From NCBI GenBank assembly GCA_012728095.1, contig JAAYFU010000022.1:1-33349 (forward strand): a stretch of 33,349 nucleotides of DNA, in the 5' to 3' direction. Under the pieces are notes generated by a model. It did no database searches. It saw only the letters and a program-made list of their open reading frames with translations, and had not been told where the DNA came from. The first letter of the stretch is position 1. The number at the start of each line of letters is the position of its first letter. Shown here piece after piece: positions 31,002-33,349 of this stretch. The stretch comes from Clostridiaceae bacterium (GTDB lineage: Bacteria; Bacillota; Clostridia; DSM-8532). A program made the translations under genes and the position numbers.

Positions 31002-31764
31002 CCATCAGCTCAAAAAAAGCTTTTCTGATTCTTTCCAGACGAATATCAAAACTTCCGTCAACCGATCCGTATTCAGTTTCAATCACACAGGAACCTTTCT
31101 CCAAGGATGCGTCTTTTTTTATCTCAAGTTCATTGAGGCCTTTTATACTCATACGGAGAACATCCTCGTTGGCTGCGACATAATCATAATCCTCAGCCGA
31201 TACTTTTATGACAATATTTTCCCTGTTGCAGCAGGAAAGAATTGTTTCCCTAACTATTCCCACTATGGTTTCCCGGTTATTGCGGATTTCGTCCCCCACT
31301 ACCTTGGCGGCAATATCGAGAACCAATTCTATGATATCATGCTCAAGGGATGACAGAGTGTCTTCATAGGCTTTCCTGCTCTTTTCCCTGTACTCCTCAG
31401 CCTCCGCTATAAGAGCGTTATACTGCTGCTGAGCCTGCGTTTCGCCGTATCTATACCCCTCTTCTTTTGCTTTTTGCTTGATTTCGGCCGCAAGAAGCTC
31501 CGCATTTCTTTTTGCATCCTCAATGATTCTTTCAGCCTCAAGTTCAGCTTCCCTCTTTATTAAGGCCGCATTTTCCTTAGCTTTATGAATTATGTCCTGG
31601 CTGATTTCAAGCTCTTTTTCCGGGTCAGCTTTTGCTGCCGCAACCTCATCGAAAAAAGCCTCCACAACAGATGGTTTGGGTTCACGCTTTTCCGGTTTGT
31701 ATGGATTTCCTATATTCACCTGGTTACGTTTATATATTCCATAGCCATAGCCACTGTTATACAA
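30979..31764 (-). CDS. fliH: flagellar export regulator FliH
   Basis: 261 residues. The N-terminal part is short and Tyr/Gly-rich (MYNSGYGYGIYKRNQVNIGN). A long Ala/Glu/Lys coiled coil follows (about 55-135), then the globular FliH C-domain with ELVLDIAAKVVGDEIRNNRE and LEKGSCVIETEYGSVDGSFD. It is homologous to peripheral-stalk proteins and controls FliI. The start is TTG 31764, with GGAGGAG nine bases before it and 8 bases of overlap with fliG. Its 3' end overlaps fliI by up to 23 bases. Confidence 0.93.
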   Translation of the reverse strand: MYNSGYGYGIYKRNQVNIGNPYKPEKREPKPSVVEAFFDEVAAAKADPEKELEISQDIIHKAKENAALIKREAELEAERIIEDAKRNAELLAAEIKQKAKEEGYRYGETQAQQQYNALIAEAEEYREKSRKAYEDTLSSLEHDIIELVLDIAAKVVGDEIRNNRETIVGIVRETILSCCNRENIVIKVSAEDYDYVAANEDVLRMSIKGLNELEIKKDASLEKGSCVIETEYGSVDGSFDIRLERIRKAFFELMGDGRRYE

Positions 31765-32776
31765 CTATTTCGTCTCCTCCACCGCGTGAAATAATAATTT
31801 CTCCGGCATCCTCCAGCTTTCTTATTATATTTACTATCTTTTGCTGCGCTTCTTCTACGTCCTTGAGTCGAACCGGACCCATGAATTCCATATCTTCTTT
31901 TATCATCTCGGCCAATCTCTTTGACATATTGTTGAAGATCACATTCTGTACTTCTTCGGTAGCGCCCTTCAGTGCAAGAGCCAGCTGGTTGTTGTCAACT
32001 TCATGCAGGAAGCGCTGTATAGACCTGTTATCAAGCTGCAGGATATCCTCAAATACAAACATCCTTTTCCTTATTTCCTCGGCCAGGTCAGTATCTTCGA
32101 TTTCAAGGGAGTCCATAATGAATTTTTCGGTACCTCTGTCTACCGAGTTCAATATTTCCACAATAGCCTGAATTCCGCCTACTGCGGTAAAGTCCTCGGT
32201 TACAAGCGCTGAAAGCTTTTTCTCGAGAATTCTCTCCACCTCTTTTATTATTTCCGGGGACGTTCTGTCCATGGTTGCGATTCTCTTTGCCACATCTGCC
32301 TGTTTTTCCTGGGGCAGGGCCGACAATACCGCAGCCGCCTGGTGAGGTTTTAGGTATGATAAAATAAGAGCAATTGTCTGTGGGTGTTCACTTTGAATAA
32401 AATTCAATACCTGGGCCGGGTCCGCCTTTCTTACAAAATCGAACGGCCTGACCTGCAGGGAAACCGTCAGCTTGTTTATGATTTCCATTGTTTTCTCGGT
32501 ACCCAGCGCCTTTTCCAGTATATCCTTCGCGTACCCTATGCCGCCTTCCGTAATATATTGCTGGGCAAGGCATATTTGGTAGAATTCACTCAATACCTTT
32601 TCTCTTTCTGCGGGAGAAACCGTCCGGATATTTGCTATTTCCAGAGTAAGCTGCTCTATCTCATCTTCTTTGAGATGCTTGAAAATCTGGGCCGACCTCT
32701 CGGGTCCCAAAGTAATAAGCAACATGGCAGCTTTTTCTCTGCCTGACAGTTCTCTTAAGTCACTTCTTACCGCCAT
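31757..32776 (-). CDS. fliG: flagellar motor switch protein FliG
   Basis: 339 residues, the usual FliG length. The start LRELSGREKAAMLLITLGPE, the middle-domain EHPQTIALILSYLKPHQAAA VLSALP region and the C-terminal torque helix LALALKGATEEVQNVIFNNM with MSKRLAEMIKEDMEFMGPVR are classic. FliG transmits stator force to the MS ring. I start at ATG 32776, which follows TAGGTGG; the ATG at 32800 lacks a site. It is 36 bases after fliF. It overlaps fliH by 8 bases. Confidence 0.96.
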   Translation of the reverse strand: MAVRSDLRELSGREKAAMLLITLGPERSAQIFKHLKEDEIEQLTLEIANIRTVSPAEREKVLSEFYQICLAQQYITEGGIGYAKDILEKALGTEKTMEIINKLTVSLQVRPFDFVRKADPAQVLNFIQSEHPQTIALILSYLKPHQAAAVLSALPQEKQADVAKRIATMDRTSPEIIKEVERILEKKLSALVTEDFTAVGGIQAIVEILNSVDRGTEKFIMDSLEIEDTDLAEEIRKRMFVFEDILQLDNRSIQRFLHEVDNNQLALALKGATEEVQNVIFNNMSKRLAEMIKEDMEFMGPVRLKDVEEAQQKIVNIIRKLEDAGEIIISRGGGDEIVV

Positions 32777-32812
32777 ATATCCACCTACTTCCGGAAGCAA
32801 CTTATGCAGAGC

Positions 32813-33349
32813 TTATTCCCAATCCTCTGCCAGCCAGTTTCTTAATAATTGGGCAACTGAATCAGGATTGTCTTGGACAAATTTATCGATTTGCTTCTTA
32901 AGCTCTGATTCCTCCTGTAAATTAATATCCTGGATCATTTCAACAGGCTGCGGAGCTGCTCCCTCACCAGCGGCGGCCGCCTCAAGCGCAACGGCCTGAA
33001 CCTCAACAGGTTCGGTTTTCTTCCTGGGCATTGCGGTAACAGCCATAACAATTAACAGAATAAGCATTAACACGTAAAAACCGAATTGATCAAAGAGCTC
33101 GGCGACAGTATCCATGAGCGTAACTTCCGCCGGGGTTTCGGCCGCCAGTTTTTGCACGCTTACTGTTATATTCTCCACGGGAACTCCGGTCGCGGCATAG
33201 GCAGACTGCCTAACCTGCTCCAAATACTCAGGGGTTAAACCGTCAGCTGTTTTAACGTTCTTTCCGTACCAAAGGGAAATCGACATGGTAGACTGTTCGT
33301 ATATAAGATTTCCCACAGCCTTTTCTTTTTGTTCATTTGTTTGGTTGTA
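32813..33349 (-). CDS. fliF: flagellar MS-ring protein FliF, C-terminal part (partial)
   Basis: 178 residues are visible; the frame is open to the window edge, so the N-terminus lies outside. The end of the periplasmic ring-building domain (MSISLWYGKNVKTADGLTPE) is followed by the second membrane helix (about 88-108, FYVLMLILLIVMAVTAMP), an acidic/Ala-rich linker, and a C-terminal helix ELKKQIDKFVQDNPDSVAQL ending in LLRNWLAEDWE, the peptide that binds FliG. This places the window inside the standard fliF-fliG order; flgB, flgC and fliE probably precede it. Confidence 0.94.
   Translation of the reverse strand, partial: YNQTNEQKEKAVGNLIYEQSTMSISLWYGKNVKTADGLTPEYLEQVRQSAYAATGVPVENITVSVQKLAAETPAEVTLMDTVAELFDQFGFYVLMLILLIVMAVTAMPRKKTEPVEVQAVALEAAAAGEGAAPQPVEMIQDINLQEESELKKQIDKFVQDNPDSVAQLLRNWLAEDWE

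Noticed and set aside
1..33349. CRISPR arrays, toxin-antitoxin pairs, phage or defence genes, tRNA and rRNA genes
   Set aside because: I looked for direct repeats with regular spacers, small overlapping gene pairs and RNA gene signatures and saw none; the window is mainly core genome.

Overview
The window looks like chromosomal DNA of a motile, probably spore-forming, anaerobic Clostridia member, of the Acetivibrio/Ruminiclostridium kind. The basis is an E. hirae-type V-ATPase gene order with a Na+-binding rotor subunit, a clostridial flagellar operon order (TIGR02530-type gene, flbD, fliY, cheY between flgD and fliO), a DUF4130 gene typical of spore formers, frequent TTG/GTG starts and strong AGGAGG-type ribosome binding sites. 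I infer the taxon from family knowledge; no 16S or other marker is present.

Layout. (1) 1-6430, minus strand: an operon that starts with a membrane GGDEF protein and continues with V-ATPase subunits G/H, I, K, E, C, F and the N-terminal part of A (cut by the window edge). A good sigma-A-type promoter lies at 6469-6497. (2) 6537-9789: a Cys-rich unknown protein (minus strand, with its own terminator), then two plus-strand genes: a probable propeller protein with a C-terminal coiled coil, and a membrane-anchored alpha/beta-hydrolase fold protein whose catalytic residues look lost. (3) 9788-10064: a protein-free gap holding a minus-strand non-coding RNA gene with near-ideal promoter, a long 5'/3' closing stem and a terminator; 6S RNA is my best guess. 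(4) 10121-12361, minus strand: a HAD hydrolase, a threonine aldolase and a 5'-truncated DUF4130 gene, behind a near-consensus promoter. (5) 12521-15821: a small universal stress protein, rsmI, a small element with terminal inverted repeats, an orphan fumarase alpha subunit and a radical SAM protein. (6) 15834-16553: rnc. (7) 16634-33349, minus strand: a long flagellar operon read as fliF (partial), fliG, fliH, fliI, fliJ, ylxF-like, fliK, flgD, TIGR02530 gene, flgE, flbD, fliL, fliM, fliY, cheY, fliO, fliP, fliQ, fliR, flhB.

The flagellar genes encode the MS ring, C ring switch, export ATPase and export gate, hook and hook-length control. motA/motB, usually between flbD and fliL, and flhA, usually after flhB, are missing here and must be encoded elsewhere. 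Several intercistronic gaps in this operon hold RNA structures: a terminator-like hairpin between fliJ and ylxF, a possible three-way junction before flgE, a strong hairpin after flgE, and a promoter overlapping a perfect palindrome before cheY. They suggest that the operon is segmented by processing, attenuation or internal initiation.

The most interesting points are the candidate 6S RNA, the GGDEF gene heading a Na+ V-ATPase operon, the catalytically degenerate hydrolase, the fliJ-ylxF attenuator-like region and the truncated DUF4130 gene. I did not find a defence system, CRISPR array, prophage or rRNA/tRNA gene.
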